From Rugalucina vietnamica (taxonomy: Eukaryota; Mollusca; Bivalvia; Lucinida; Lucinidae): DNA of 64,000 nt. Positions within the stretch are counted from its first letter, which is position 1. The number at the start of each line of letters is the position of its first letter. Of the stretch, positions 34,211-45,512 are shown piece by piece. The stretch covers positions 63,849,932 through 63,913,931 of the forward strand of contig OZ024872.1 in the NCBI GenBank assembly GCA_964017185.1, given 5' to 3'. The translations under genes and the position numbers were made by a program. The notes beneath the pieces were generated by a model. It was not told the DNA's origin and did not search any database. It saw only the letters and a list, made by a program, of their open reading frames with translations.

Positions 34211-35873
34211 ATTATGTCAGTGATTTGAACTGGAAAAATCTCGCAAACATTCAAACGGTTTTCATTATTTTGCTATGTCATAAGAAACTTCTCTTCGGCA
34301 TTTACGTTATGACAAGGTCAGATGCAAACTAGGCTGTACAGACAAAACTGATGGTCCATTAACTCTTATTGTAGCTACATTAGAATAAAAGCATTTAATA
34401 TTTTACTTCTGTCAGCAGCAATTTTACCGAATATTTGCTATTGACATAGTTCTGTCGATAGACACTGCGTAATTGATAAAAAATGTCAAACCAGACAACA
34501 AAATGAATCTCAGCCACTTATTTAGAATTCATGGATTGCCGTATTTTGAAGAATACAATTTTTTGCGAGTGTAAGAGAGGAATCCAAACATGTGAAAGCC
34601 CATATGTGTTTGTAAAAACATTAAAATTACTTTTTTTCTGCATCCTGAATGAACTACAGGTTTGGTCCATTTGTAGTAGACTTGGTCGACTTTGATCGAT
34701 TTGTGACGCCAAGAGTCACCGACTTGCTAATTTCAAATGACACTTACATGTACCTCGTAAACGGGACAAGTTTATCGCTCAAAAGACGCGGCAAATTTTA
34801 ATATGGAGTTTTGTGTAATAAAGAGGCCTCATCTATTTTTTATAAGCTTATTATCAGACCCTATGATCAAGCAGCGTTCGAGACAGACATAAATGAATTA
34901 GAATTTTAGTTTTCAACCTGGATTTGCCACCATGGGTGGCCCGAGTTTGTTTATTTACGCGTTCCCGGGTTTACTTTAACGCACAATATGATCTCACGTC
35001 GGATGCAAAATTTTGCAATATTTGATATTATGTACAAACAACGTTTTTCCTTCACCATACGCAGACAGATCACGGAACACTTATCTTAATCATAGATAAA
35101 CTCTTGAAACGACGATTTCAGTTTCTCGGGCATTTCTAAAGCGTATTAGATACAAAATCAATATCGGCTTTTTGCATGACACCTCATATTATAGCCTGGG
35201 CTACTAATATAACAATGGAAAATAAATAATTTTTAATTTCAAAAAAATACAAAAAAAAAAAGACATTACATCTAAACCCGTCTACGTCACCTAGAAATTT
35301 ATTACCAACAGACTCGGCGCTGCGTGAGCGCTATTTAGTCACGCTGGCTGAAACACATGGATTCCTGAGGATCAAACGATGGACCCATGTGGCTGATTAA
35401 TTAAATTATCTTTATCAGTGTGTGCAGCCATTCTGTCTCGCCTTTTTCATGTTTGCAAAAATATCTGCAGCAAAATATATTTATACTTCTTATTGATGAC
35501 CATACTTTATTCCAAGATGTAAAATAAAACGCATGTTTGATGAATAAATATAAATAATTTTTGCTTGCTTTTTGTCAGATAGCTATGTCGTTGGGAGCAT
35601 CAAATGCAATATTTTCATAAGGAGCGATTTAATAATAAAATGCCAGTTCCTTGGAAAAAGTGCTTATTAAAATGCTTACAATACGTAAAATAAACAGGCG
35701 GATAGTTTTTTGCCGAAACCACAGAGATTGGAAAGCCAATTTTCATAGTTCTGTTAGGCGTAATATATATAACTTACAAACCTAAATGTACATAACAACT
35801 TTCTTTGTCGCACGTACAAATTACAACACGCTGGCACATGAAGGTCAAGGACTCTTGGTCGCAAAAGTTATGT
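34211..35873. other. No gene recognised
   Basis: AT-rich. Frames are below 66 codons with no domain. No inverted repeat or SINE head was noticed. Confidence 0.45.
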
Positions 35874-36040
35874 TGTTGTTGGTTGATTTTGTGTTTTACG
35901 TCCCACTCAACAGCTAAGGTCATATGGAGACGGGGCATCGATATAAAGTCTCACCCGAAAGACTGGAGAAGCCCGGCATCAAACGCACGACCACTCATTT
36001 ACAAGGCGAGTGGCTTATTCACTGCGCCACGGAGGCTTCT
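35874..36040 (-). mobile_element. SINE-B, reverse orientation
   Basis: The minus strand reads agaagcctccgtggcgcagt (head), an ataagccactcgccttgtaa segment, a B-box-like region and the body end ctgttgagtgggacgtaaaa, as in the copy at 28.79 kb. No clear target duplication. Confidence 0.7.
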
Positions 36041-36049
36041 AAAATTAAT

Positions 36050-36800
36050 GTTGTGCAGTCGTCGATTAGAGATCGAGTAGCGGCAAAAAGCGATTTGAAA
36101 TACTTTATGAGACGTTGCAAATATAATCAATTGATAAGCTTTGTCAGCATTTGAGCAATTTGCAATTCTTAAATCATCATACACATTTGCAGCGTTTATC
36201 AAACTAAAGGAAAGGTGTTGACTTATGCGAAAGGTTTTGATGCTATTTGTAAATGAATGCAAACACATTCTTACCTTTGCAGGAAAATTATTCACTGGTG
36301 TACTATGAGTGCATATGCTGTTTTAAAATAGATTTGCAAAAGTCACAAACGCAAAGGACATGAACCGATTTGCAACAAAGCAAAACCTAACAAAAATTTG
36401 CAAAGATGAGGGTAACATTTTCAAACATTTGCAGACATGCCAAGGGAATGCAAACTTTCTCTAACATTTACATGCTTTTCCACAGGCAATATTTTATTGT
36501 AAACCGCGGCAGAAATGGGTCTTTGTACATATTAGAAAATAAATGATCAAATAAACAGGTTTCTGAGGAAAAAACATAGAGTCAAACCGATGTCAAATAT
36601 GTGATATGTTTGAAAGGACGACTTAATATGATCAAATAAATGCAAATTAATCCCATACATTTACAAATGTTTCAATAATCTGAATAGAAAAGACAAAGAT
36701 AAGCGGTATTTCCATTTATGCGCAGAATTTAACAAATTCGACACAAAGATAACAAGTGGTATTCGACTAACATTTGCATATATTAGTAAAAAATCTGAAA
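36050..36800. other. Region with scattered tttgcaa words
   Basis: The words tttgcaa, atttgcag, aatgcaaa and their complements recur more than a dozen times between 36110 and 36790. No terminal inverted repeat, gene or unit length was found. Confidence 0.4.
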
Positions 36801-37871
36801 TTGGCCTTTTCATGCAGTGGATCCGTAACTCGAAATTACATTTTTGTAGTCTTGAAGGTTAAATGTGGATATTAGCGGTTCATTGAATGATAGACAGCGA
36901 TATTCAAATAGCCCAATGATTTACTCTGGAGCGGAATGGTCACGTTATATTTGAATAACCAATTCTGGTCGATAATGCAATGCCAGATTCGTTTTACAAA
37001 ATGTGCGACACGCACCACCGACAACAGTTCTGAAGTTCATGTAAGTGGACTGCATCTTAAACGTTGACTCTGTCTACATGGTTCTTTGTTCAGGGGAGAC
37101 AATTTAGAAATCTGAGTTCTTTGTCATTTCATTGCCAGACAAAAACTGGTATGTTTAACCTGCTAGAACCCTAGGTGTCTTTTCATAAAAAATATACATG
37201 TAAGATGAAAATAAAAGCTGAAATACCTACATGAATATACTCGTAAATGAAAAATATTGATGAAAATGTTATTAAAAGTGTTTAGTGTAATTGAACATTC
37301 ATGGACTAGATATTTAAATGTTTTATATTTGGTTTTCGTAAAGTTGTAAAAACTGTTTCGAATTACTGAATGACCGAATCGGTTGCATTAACATAACTAT
37401 AGAAAAAGGTAGAATGGTGTCAAAACCTTTGGACTGAAAGATTAAGTTTTGGTTTATGCAATAAAAATCTGCTTTACTACATCTTTATTACAGTCTCGGA
37501 CCAGCCTGTACATAACTTTGGTCTCAGGAGATAAGACTTGTTTTCTGTCTTAACTTTGAAACACTAATTTTGTACACTTATAGAGTATTTTTGTTTTGGT
37601 TAAGCAGACTGAAAGGACACTATGAGATAAACCGGAGGCGAGTTGTCGGAAGACAAGGGTCAGATCGAAGTCTCAGTTATTGGGAATCATTATGACACTA
37701 TAAGATCAATATTACATCAATGTCATAGTATATTGAAACGGCAGGTGACCGTTTTCTTATAGTATATGCAAATGTGAGTGTAGCAGATACATTGTATTAG
37801 GATTATGCCAACAGTCTCTTTCTATCAGATATGCAAACGGACACATCACCGTCATAGGTAAGGGACAATTT
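36801..37871. other. No gene recognised
   Basis: AT-rich DNA with no frame above 60 codons and no repeat shared elsewhere in the window. Confidence 0.45.
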
Positions 37872-38636
37872 CATCACAAAAATATGTCCGTGTAATGTAT
37901 ACCCCCTTAAACCCCACTTTTATATAGTAAAACTAGGGTATACAGGGTATACACGTTTTCTTATTTTTTATCCAAAACATAGATTGTGGGTACTCGATAG
38001 TACTGCCTCGCCGAGGCGGTTCTATCGTGTACCCACACTTAATTTTTTGAGCATAAATATTGAAAAATATCTTTTTTTTTCCAATGGAGTTTTCGATTTT
38101 TCTGCTGAAAAAGAATCTGCAGATTACACGAGCAACGTTTTGTAATGTCACTACTGTCAAGTTTGAAATATGTCATACTGCCCTTATAAACAACTATAAT
38201 TATTCCATGCATTAATAGTATCTTTTGAAAAAAATGCGCGTTCTAAAATGTTTGAATTATAATTTTCAGACACATACTTGATATGTTGCACGTTGTTGTA
38301 AACATACACCCCTTGCAAAAAACAGTTTCTGTTTAGGAACCGGTCTATCAGACATCGCTTTACGAAAACTTGCCTATGCAATATACAGAGTTTTTTGAGC
38401 TTTAAAAACTGAAAATTTTCAACTGAAAAAAATTGATAATTTTCTTATTTTTGCTCAAAACATAGATTGGGGGAACACGTTAGAACCGCCTCGGTGAGGC
38501 GGTTCTAACGAGTACCCACAATCTATGTTTTGGAGCAAAAATAAGAAAAAATAGGTATACCCCTGCATACCCCAGTTTTGCTATATAAAAGTGGGGTTTA
38601 AGGGGGTATTTATTGCACGGACATGTTTTCCTGATG
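37872..38636. mobile_element. Foldback family F, complete copy F2
   Basis: Long inverted arms of about 190 bp: left catcacaaaaatatgtccgt..., right (reverse complement) catcaggaaaacatgtccgt.... Each arm carries aaaccccacttttatatag and ends in its own palindrome (half agaaccgcctcgg; at 38008-38034 and 38483-38511). About 400 bp of AT-rich interior separate the arms. The short minus-strand frames are non-coding by-products. This copy defines the structure of family F. Confidence 0.85.
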
Positions 38637-38670
38637 GCTTATTTTGGTTACAGAAAATCTCTTTCATAAT

Positions 38671-39488
38671 CAGTCAGAGCACTTACTTAAACAGGTGATT
38701 ATGAAAATCACCTTGTGCAGTACATTTTTTTTATAAATCAGTCACAAGATATAAGATTTGTTTCCCTTTGTTTGAAATAATTATCTTAAATATCACTTCC
38801 TCAGGTGATTATTTTGATCTATCAAATCACTTGGATGTGTGATTTAAGTAAATAAGAAAAAGGGACGGTGTTGTCTGTTCATTTTGCCAGGCACAAATGC
38901 CAACATGTTAAGGGAGATGACGAGCATTGCCAGCTAAGATGAAACCAAGAAACATAGAAGCCATATCGAGTTTTGTGGTTTTTATTTCATTGAGAAAGTG
39001 TTACTTGAAACAGTGATCGGCCAAACCGATCAATGACCGATCACGATGCGGAGTGATTTTTTGGGGTTACCCTTCAACTTTTAACCCACCGCGCGCAGTA
39101 CTTATTTGAATGCGCGCACCACACTTTCTTTTCACTATTCAACGAATAAGACTCCAAACTTATCAGAAAAAATAGGCGCTGTCTTCACAAAAAATAGGAA
39201 ATCCTTCAAAACTGAACTTGAAAATCACGAAAATTTCACATAAAATTCACAGTTTTTCTCGATTTTCTCTGCGATGCTTACACTTTTGCTGCCTCTGACC
39301 TTGTGACTGAATGGCGCGTCTTTACATTGACCCCTCGGATAGCTTAGAATTAGGAAAACAGCGCGAAATTCAAAATAAAGCAAAAAAAAGTAGGCATTTA
39401 TTCATGCTATTGCAGTCTTCTCTTGGAGCCAAAAAATCACCCAAGAACGTGATTTTAAGATCACTTGTTTAAGTAAGTGCTCTGACTG
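38671..39488. mobile_element. 818-bp TIR element with 5-bp target duplication
   Basis: The terminal inverted repeats are 29 bp (left begins cagtcagagcacttacttaa; the right end is its inverse with one mismatch). They are flanked by ataat on both sides (38666-38670 and 39489-39493). No transposase frame, so non-autonomous. Terminal CAG and a duplication longer than 2 bp suggest a hAT-like or related superfamily, but hAT normally makes 8 bp, so the class is open. Confidence 0.85.
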
Positions 39489-39673
39489 ATAATACTTTAA
39501 TACGCATAAGCCATAAAGTTGGATATTCATATATGACGCACAGTTTTTGAAAACCAAATGTAGGTTTTTATCGTTATCGACGTCAATGCTGCTAATGTTC
39601 TATGCTTTGATAAATGGTCAAAAGTGTTTCAAAGGCTATCATGACGTGGCTATTTGACAAAGAATGAATACTA

Positions 39674-39985
39674 TCAAATAAAGACAAAAATGAGATCCTT
39701 TAAGAGCAGTGAACATATAAATGAGAAAGGGGATGGGCCATACCATGATTTCGGCTACTTAAGCCTCTTCAGTGACCCTATAGATTTGGCAACATGAAGC
39801 CAAAGAAAATTACTGTAATTTTGCATCTTTCAACAAGATAGTCGATAAGACTATTATAATCAAAATGGGACCAAATATATTAAACGATGGTTAAGAAATG
39901 AATCTTAACCAATTATAATTTTCTGATTTCTCAGAATACCCTCGCTGATCTCAAAGGACCAAAAGGAAAATATAATCTGCACTAT
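39674..39985 (-). mobile_element. Family G repeat, copy G1 (Penelope-like 3' region with hammerhead-like motif)
   Basis: About 75% similar by eye to 44391-44700. On the minus strand it contains ctgaagaggcttaagtagcc followed by gaaat (gaaac in the other copies). This has the layout of the hammerhead ribozyme core (CUGAnGA, a short stem-loop, GAAA) with A where the canonical core has U. Such motifs are reported in terminal regions of Penelope-like elements. No flanking stems were demonstrated. Confidence 0.5.
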
Positions 39986-40046
39986 GGATGATGTACGGGG
40001 AGACTTTTTAGGGCCGCCACACGGCACAACACCAGCTGCAGTAATA

Positions 40047-40136
40047 GCAAATAAAAATAAAACTGAGATCCTTTAATAGCAGTGAACATATAAATGAGAA
40101 AGGGGATGGGCCATACCATGGTTTCGGCTACTTTTA
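40047..40136 (-). mobile_element. Family G fragment, copy G2
   Basis: Repeats the first 90 bp of G1 (tgagatcctttaa-agcagtgaac, gagaaaggggatgggccata, ggtttcggctact) and then departs. It lies 290 bp upstream of a decayed RT fragment. Confidence 0.6.
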
Positions 40137-40762
40137 CTTCGTTGCCTTTCAACGTGAAACGAATGTCCATAGGGATAACATGTTTTTGACGTCTAGGGAA
40201 ATAAGCGCCAGAATACTATTGCTTCTTTCGCGGCTATTCAGTTGTAATAATCCGGACCAGTGACTATGCGTAAATGTTCGAAGAGTATGAAGATTTTAAA
40301 AGGAAAATCTTTAATGACATTAAATTCAGTCAATCTTTAAACTAGGTGCGTTGGTATTTTTGCAAAGTGTAAACATGTACATATGCAAGATCAATATTCC
40401 ACAAAAGTGTTCGCTTATCTAATTTATTTAGTGATGGGTCAGGTTACTATGAAGGCAATAACCTTTCGCTCCGAGGATATCGTCACCTAGTCTACGTAAT
40501 GAAATTGGCCGTCGGAAATGACTATACTACAATTATCAGTAGTTTTATTTATTAATGTGAGTCGCGTAACGAGAAAATCCCGATACTTTTGACAGAATAC
40601 AAGAAACCATTCAACAACTTAAGAGGCATGGAATATCGGATTTATGATTAAAATACATGCTAGACATGTATTGTGAAATAAAGTTGTGTCCTACAGCGTC
40701 TCCAGGTTATATTATACAGTCAAATTGGTTTGTATCTAAAAAAAAACTAAGGTTCACTTTAT
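40137..40762. other. No gene recognised
   Basis: AT-rich DNA between G2 and the RT fragment. No support for coding. Confidence 0.4.
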
Positions 40763-41040
40763 TTGGCATGTAATATACGATATACACTTTGGTCATGTCA
40801 AAATGAATGCGATGCCTTATCATACATGTATCTCCTGGATAATATTTATATTAGATTTGGAACAAAGTTTTACAGACAAATTGTTGGAATCCCGATGGGT
40901 ACAAACTGCGCCCCTCTCGTAGCCGATCAATTTTTATACTGCTACGAAAGAGATTTCATGGATTCTCTTAACCTGACACTCAAGCTGATGTTATCGAGGC
41001 TTTTAATTCGACTTCTAGGTACCTCGAAAAAGCACACCCG
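40763..41040 (+). pseudogene. Penelope-like RT fragment (fingers-palm part)
   Basis: Residues YLLDNIYIRFGTKFYRQIVG then IPMGTNCAPLVADQFLYCYE form the RT block with the G-I-P-M-G-x-x-x-x-P motif, followed by RDFMDSL. This part precedes the segment kept in P2, so it is probably the same family as P or a close relative. After about 40980 the frame shifts by one base (gatgttatcgaggcttttaa encodes DVIEAF in the other frame), and homology ends before the Y-x-D-D box at about 41022. It is a dead fragment with no P tail attached. Confidence 0.75.
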
Positions 41041-41103
41041 CGCAAGCAAAACTTCTTGGCTTGTCACACATGTAAACCAATCGGCCACTGGGGCGCTAAG
41101 TTA

Positions 41104-41222
41104 ATGTAGATAACGAGTACCCACAATTAATGTTTTGGATCAGAAACAGAAAAAAATATGTATATTTTTCACTATATACAATTAGGGTTGCAGGGGTTAA
41201 ATATTTCACGGACATGTCATCT
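41104..41222 (-). mobile_element. Foldback family F, partial arm F3
   Basis: Contains aacgagtacccacaatta, ttttggatcagaaacag, a gttgcaggggtta variant and tttcacggacatgtcatc at the right. The palindrome and opposite arm are missing. Confidence 0.6.
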
Positions 41223-41339
41223 TGGTGAGTCTTGTCATGAGTCTTGTCTGGGACAGACACAGCGATACATGAGGGATATTGCATTGGCCCTTAACTTAGT
41301 TTGTTGCGTATATTTGTCTTTTAGACTTAATATTAAAAT

Positions 41340-42360
41340 CGTTTAATAGTAACAGCAATTATCCCATGAATAATAATTTTTCATAATCAACATTTAAGAG
41401 CTTTACAATTCAAAAGATTTAGTATTAAACAATTGTTAAAAAATAAGATTTGATTCAACAATCACGGATCGCAAATCTCGAGTTTTCTTTATTTCAATTT
41501 GCTTGTGCACATTTTCTTGTACATAGGTTCGCTTCGGAACTATGGTATTTTTGCTGTGTATATCAAACTGAGCAGATCAGATTGTCATGGATAATATTTT
41601 TGTTTCATGTGCATTTTTTGTTATTAATCCGTATGCTTAATGTTTACTTTGACTCCTTGTATTATGCGGCGCTACAATATTCGATGTTAGCTGGATGGCC
41701 ATGTTACTGGAAATAGCTGGTCTTGAATGTAATATTTGTGTCTTTCCCGTCTGACATTAAGGTTGAAATTAAAATTGGAATTACTATATCAAAGAGACAC
41801 AGAAATAAATGATATTCATAGACAATTTTTGATGGTCATTAAACACGCAATACATTTGTCTCAGGTTACAACTTATGCTCACATTTAACGATACTGGACT
41901 CTCATGTGGTTTATCGTCGTCTAAAGTATACCGTGGTTCCGTCTAACTTGAAAACTTAAACTTATATTTCTGGAGAAGATTATAATTTTGTACATGCAGA
42001 AATAAGCGTGAGTTTCACGTCTTGGGCAGTAGAGGCAATTGTATCATTTACAACTTCACTCGATCGTCGAATAAATTGAAGGACAATTCCTAACGTGACT
42101 TATACTAGTCATAAGCGGTCCGTCTCAATAACAGTCCGAATTTTTAAAATACAGTTGTTGTTATTACACGCATTGATTTAAAGGAACACTTTTGCGGCGA
42201 ACTTGTCCAGAAACACAAGAATCGTATGAACCGCACACTCACACCTAGTATTTAGATTAGTTCGGGAACGAAAATGGCGGGAAAAACTCTTGGAAATATC
42301 AACATGGACTTCCTCAACTGTTTCTATCAGATGAACCTACATATAACGTAAGATTGTTTT
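41340..42360 (+). repeat. Segmental duplication, left unit
   Basis: Shares ordered similarity with 43257-44275 at a nearly constant offset (1,913-1,917 bp): aataataatttttcataatca, ttattcatagac..., tctcaggttacaacttatgctcaca, and finally the short exon at 42274. The unit is old because non-exonic parts are much diverged. Confidence 0.7.
42274..42347 (+). CDS. Short coding exon, copy A (duplicated exon)
   Basis: It runs from ATG to a splice donor (ac|gtaag) with 24 codons plus two bases. The sequence includes residues NMDFLNCFYQMN, which recur almost unchanged in copy B 1.9 kb downstream with the same phase-2 donor. The 45 bp from atggacttcc to the donor have two differences, whereas flanks are strongly diverged, so the exon looks selected. 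Possible roles are a first exon of two tandem genes or alternative first exons of one gene. The MAG...LN...YQ spacing vaguely recalls the N-terminus of RNase P Rpr2/RPP21-type proteins; this is a weak resemblance only. No following exon was recognised. Confidence 0.5.
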
Positions 42361-43256
42361 CATTTTTGTTTCATATTTTGAATAAATACTCACTTACTTA
42401 CTTACCTTCTTTCATAATTGCTTTACTTTACTTTGCCTTTACTTTACTGGCTGACTGGCGCATGCTTGCTTACATACATGTACGTACGGATGTACCTAGG
42501 TGCCTACATACCCACTAAACTGCAGCTTTTAATGAGATTTGAAGGGATAATTACTTGAATCGTGATCACCAGAAACGACGTTATTCACCAACAAATCATT
42601 CGGAATGTTAAAGTTCACGCCAGAATGACTTCAGCGGTTTTCGAATATTTTATCAATATTGATCGATATACATGTACTTCTTGAATAATACGTTACAATT
42701 ATTATCATTTTTCGTAAGAGAATGATCAGTCATTATTTCGTTCATTCCCCTAAATACACTGAGGCTAAAGTGTTTAAAAGTATTTGATCTTATGCGTTTT
42801 TTACTTATTTATATTTTTGCTTCGGAATTCATGACACTTTCGAGCTTTTGGTTTTATCTGATGGCAAAAAAAAATGAATTATATGAGCCGTTGTGACTAC
42901 CGCATGAATCTCTGTAAAATGTAAGTGTTATTTGTTCTATGAAATTGCACGTATACTTACTAGCATTCATTTTAGCTCATAGACAGCTGATAATAGCAGC
43001 TGATTGTTGGGCAATGAGGTAAGACTACAACCTCTCGATCATAGGAGACAATAACAGCAAACGGTGAGAAACAAACTGACGGATGTGTCCCAAAAGACAT
43101 CTTTTAAATACTGTTTTGTGGTAGAATAGAAGAAACTTATCATTTTCTTTGAATGTCGGTAGTAAAAATGAACCATTTTCAGCTTTTCTCAGCTATAAAG
43201 TGAAATGTACGCAGTTAAATACTGCAAAATTAAGGCTTTATGGCTTATTATTAAAT
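42361..43256. other. Putative intron or spacer between duplicated units
   Basis: AT-rich with a short ttacttactt/ttactttac run (42390-42450). No exon recognised. Confidence 0.4.
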
Positions 43257-44275
43257 CCTTTAATGTTTAATGCAATTATGGCATCAATAATAATTTTTCA
43301 TAATCACCATTTGAGAGATTTGTATTTTATAATAATTTCATGCGAAACATTTTTTTTATATAAATGGCACTAAACGACCGGACATTGTAAAGCCACAAAG
43401 AACTACCCCGCATGCACATATTTCTACTTGAGAGCAAATTGTGTACCCTACGTACACAAAATGCTATTTAAGTTTTGCAATTTGTGGCTCTACTTTGTTC
43501 ATATATTCCTTTTTTCATTGACGGATTCAGTTGACACGGTGCAGATGAAACGTATGCTTGATTAAAATGAGGTTACATTTTATAATCTTCTTGTTTTGAT
43601 TTCTGCAAAAAGGGCTAGGCAAGTCAAAGAAACCAACTACTAATTGTTATTCATAGACTATTATCCAGAATCGCCTTTAATAGCCATTTACCACGCACTT
43701 TATCTGTCTTGGGTTACACTATATGCTCACAGTCAATGCAAATCGGTTCCCGTGTGACTTGCACTTCAATTATACGAGTCGAATTGCGAGAAAGTTGTGC
43801 CTCGTTTCCTTCAAAGGCAGCGACAACTAAGTCTGTGCAAGAGATACAGTTAGCTAGGGGGTTGTAACCAGTTGTGTTTTAAAATACAGGGTGAATACTA
43901 TGCATGTGTTAAATAAAATATGTTCTTAAGATACGGTACGTGGCTACCGTTCAAAGAGTCCTCGCTAATGTTTTCATATACACACACAAACATTATTTTC
44001 CATTACATGGCTCATATTATTCATAACCGGTTCGTCTTTGTGTAAGATACAGTATATCTGATGCATACACTTTATTTCCCGTCTTTCAAAGAAAACCTTT
44101 GAAGCGAACTATGTCTGGCAAAGTATTTTGTTACCTTAAACTTTAAGATTGGATACCTAGTGACTTCTGTTGAGATGGAAAAGAAAGTGGCGGGAAAAGC
44201 GCCTGGAAACAACAGTATGGACTTCCTCAACTGTTTCTATCAGATGAACGTACATAAAACGTAAGTAATTTTAAT
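43257..44275 (+). repeat. Segmental duplication, right unit
   Basis: Counterpart of 41340-42360 with phrases aataataatttttcataatca, ttattcatagac, cttgggttacactatatgctcaca, and the exon at 44175. It ends just after the splice donor. Confidence 0.7.
44175..44260 (+). CDS. Short coding exon, copy B (duplicated exon)
   Basis: ATG to donor (ac|gtaagt), 28 codons plus two bases. It has an extra four residues at the start (MEKK) relative to copy A, then VAGKAPGNNSMDFLNCFYQM. The donor and phase are identical to copy A. A nearby upstream in-frame GTG aligns with copy A's ATG, so the start codons differ. A family G repeat begins only 130 bp downstream, in the presumed intron. Confidence 0.5.
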
Positions 44276-44390
44276 CCAATTGCGACAAATGGATATGTTA
44301 ATCAAAATTTGCGTGAGTCCTGTTTCGTTGCTAGGGACAATAGGATTAAGTTTATTTGTATTTCATTTTCGACGAAAAGCTTTTAAGCAA

Positions 44391-44700
44391 ATGAAATAAA
44401 ACTAACATGCTTTAAGAGCAGTAAACATTTTTATGAGAAAGGGGATAGCTATACCGCGGTTTCGGCTACTTAAGCCTCTTCAGTGACCCTATTGATCTGG
44501 CAACAGGGAGGCAAAGAGAATTACATACAGTACTGTAATTTTGCAATTTTCAACAGGGAAGTCGATACAAAGACTAGTAGTATCCAAACAAGGCCAAATA
44601 TATCAAATGTTGTTTAAGAAATAAACCTAAACCAATAACAATTTTCTGATTTCTCAGAATACCCTCGCTGATCTAAAATGACCAAAAGGAAAACCAATCA
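44391..44700 (-). mobile_element. Family G repeat, copy G3
   Basis: The same order as G1: ctttaagagcagt, gagaaaggggata, ggtttcggctacttaagcct, cttcagtgaccctat, ttctgatttctcagaatacc, ctcgctgatct. On the minus strand the hammerhead-like core reads ctgaagaggcttaagtagcc then gaaacc. Confidence 0.65.
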
Positions 44701-44855
44701 GTCTTCAAAAATCTTACAGGCAAATAGTCTTGCTGTAAATGCAACACCGCGTTTCAAAATAGGATGCTTGACGAAAAGGATGGATGACTTGTATATCATT
44801 GCCGTTGACATTCATGATGTTAACGTTTTGCCTTTCGATTGCAGCAAAATAAAGG

Positions 44856-45017
44856 CTGAGTGGCCACCTATTTAGAAAATAGCTGCTCATTCGGCTTACG
44901 ATATGTTTCATGGTATAAGTACCTGATTGTTAGTTTGGTTTTTTCCCACCTCGGTTTTTGGAGTGGGAATCTTTTTCTGATTGCGCCTTTTCCCGATCTT
45001 TGCCTACTTGTACCTTA
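44856..45017 (+). mobile_element. P-family tail, copy P7 (end only)
   Basis: Starts gctgagtggccacctattta and ends gcctacttgtacctta; the last 160 bp of the tail. The internal segment is close to P2. Confidence 0.85.
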
Positions 45018-45439
45018 TTATTGCTTTTGCTATCTTGAACAAGATAATACAGCTAGATGCAATATAAAGCAATGCAAACTCATTACATGAAAATAATATT
45101 TTCCCATGAAGCTTCGCCGATTGTCCTATGTCAGGAGATAAAATATTAATGAGTACTTTGTATGGAACAGCTTACTGCTAAGATGGTCGGATATCTACAA
45201 TCAAAGAGCACTTACTATTTGTGCCCATACATGTATATGCGCACCCGTGCTTCCAGGCAAAGCGTATACGCTACTGACTGACCATCCGATTACTGGTTAA
45301 CTCTAAACATGCCCAGGAAAAGTGGTTCTAGTTAATCCATCCATATTTATAAGCCTTATTGGCTTAGTTGGGCAGTTATATTTGAAGCACTTTTCGAATG
45401 ACATCATAACATCCTAATTTGGGTTAAAAGTCCCATAAA
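45018..45439. other. No gene recognised
   Basis: AT-rich DNA with no coding or repeat signal. Confidence 0.4.
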
Positions 45440-45512
45440 ATGGACGCAACGTCCCGACATGACTATGGCTGTTGACTGGGACGTTAAGCATCAAATCAAA
45501 CAAACAACTATT
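45440..45512 (+). mobile_element. SINE-A tail fragment
   Basis: acgtcccgacatgactatgg, ctgttgactgggacgttaag and a caaatcaaacaaac tail match the 3' part of SINE-A. The head is absent. Confidence 0.75.

Noticed and set aside
34930-34990. ATG in a good Kozak context (gccaccatggg)
   Set aside because: Open for only about 15 codons and no donor follows.
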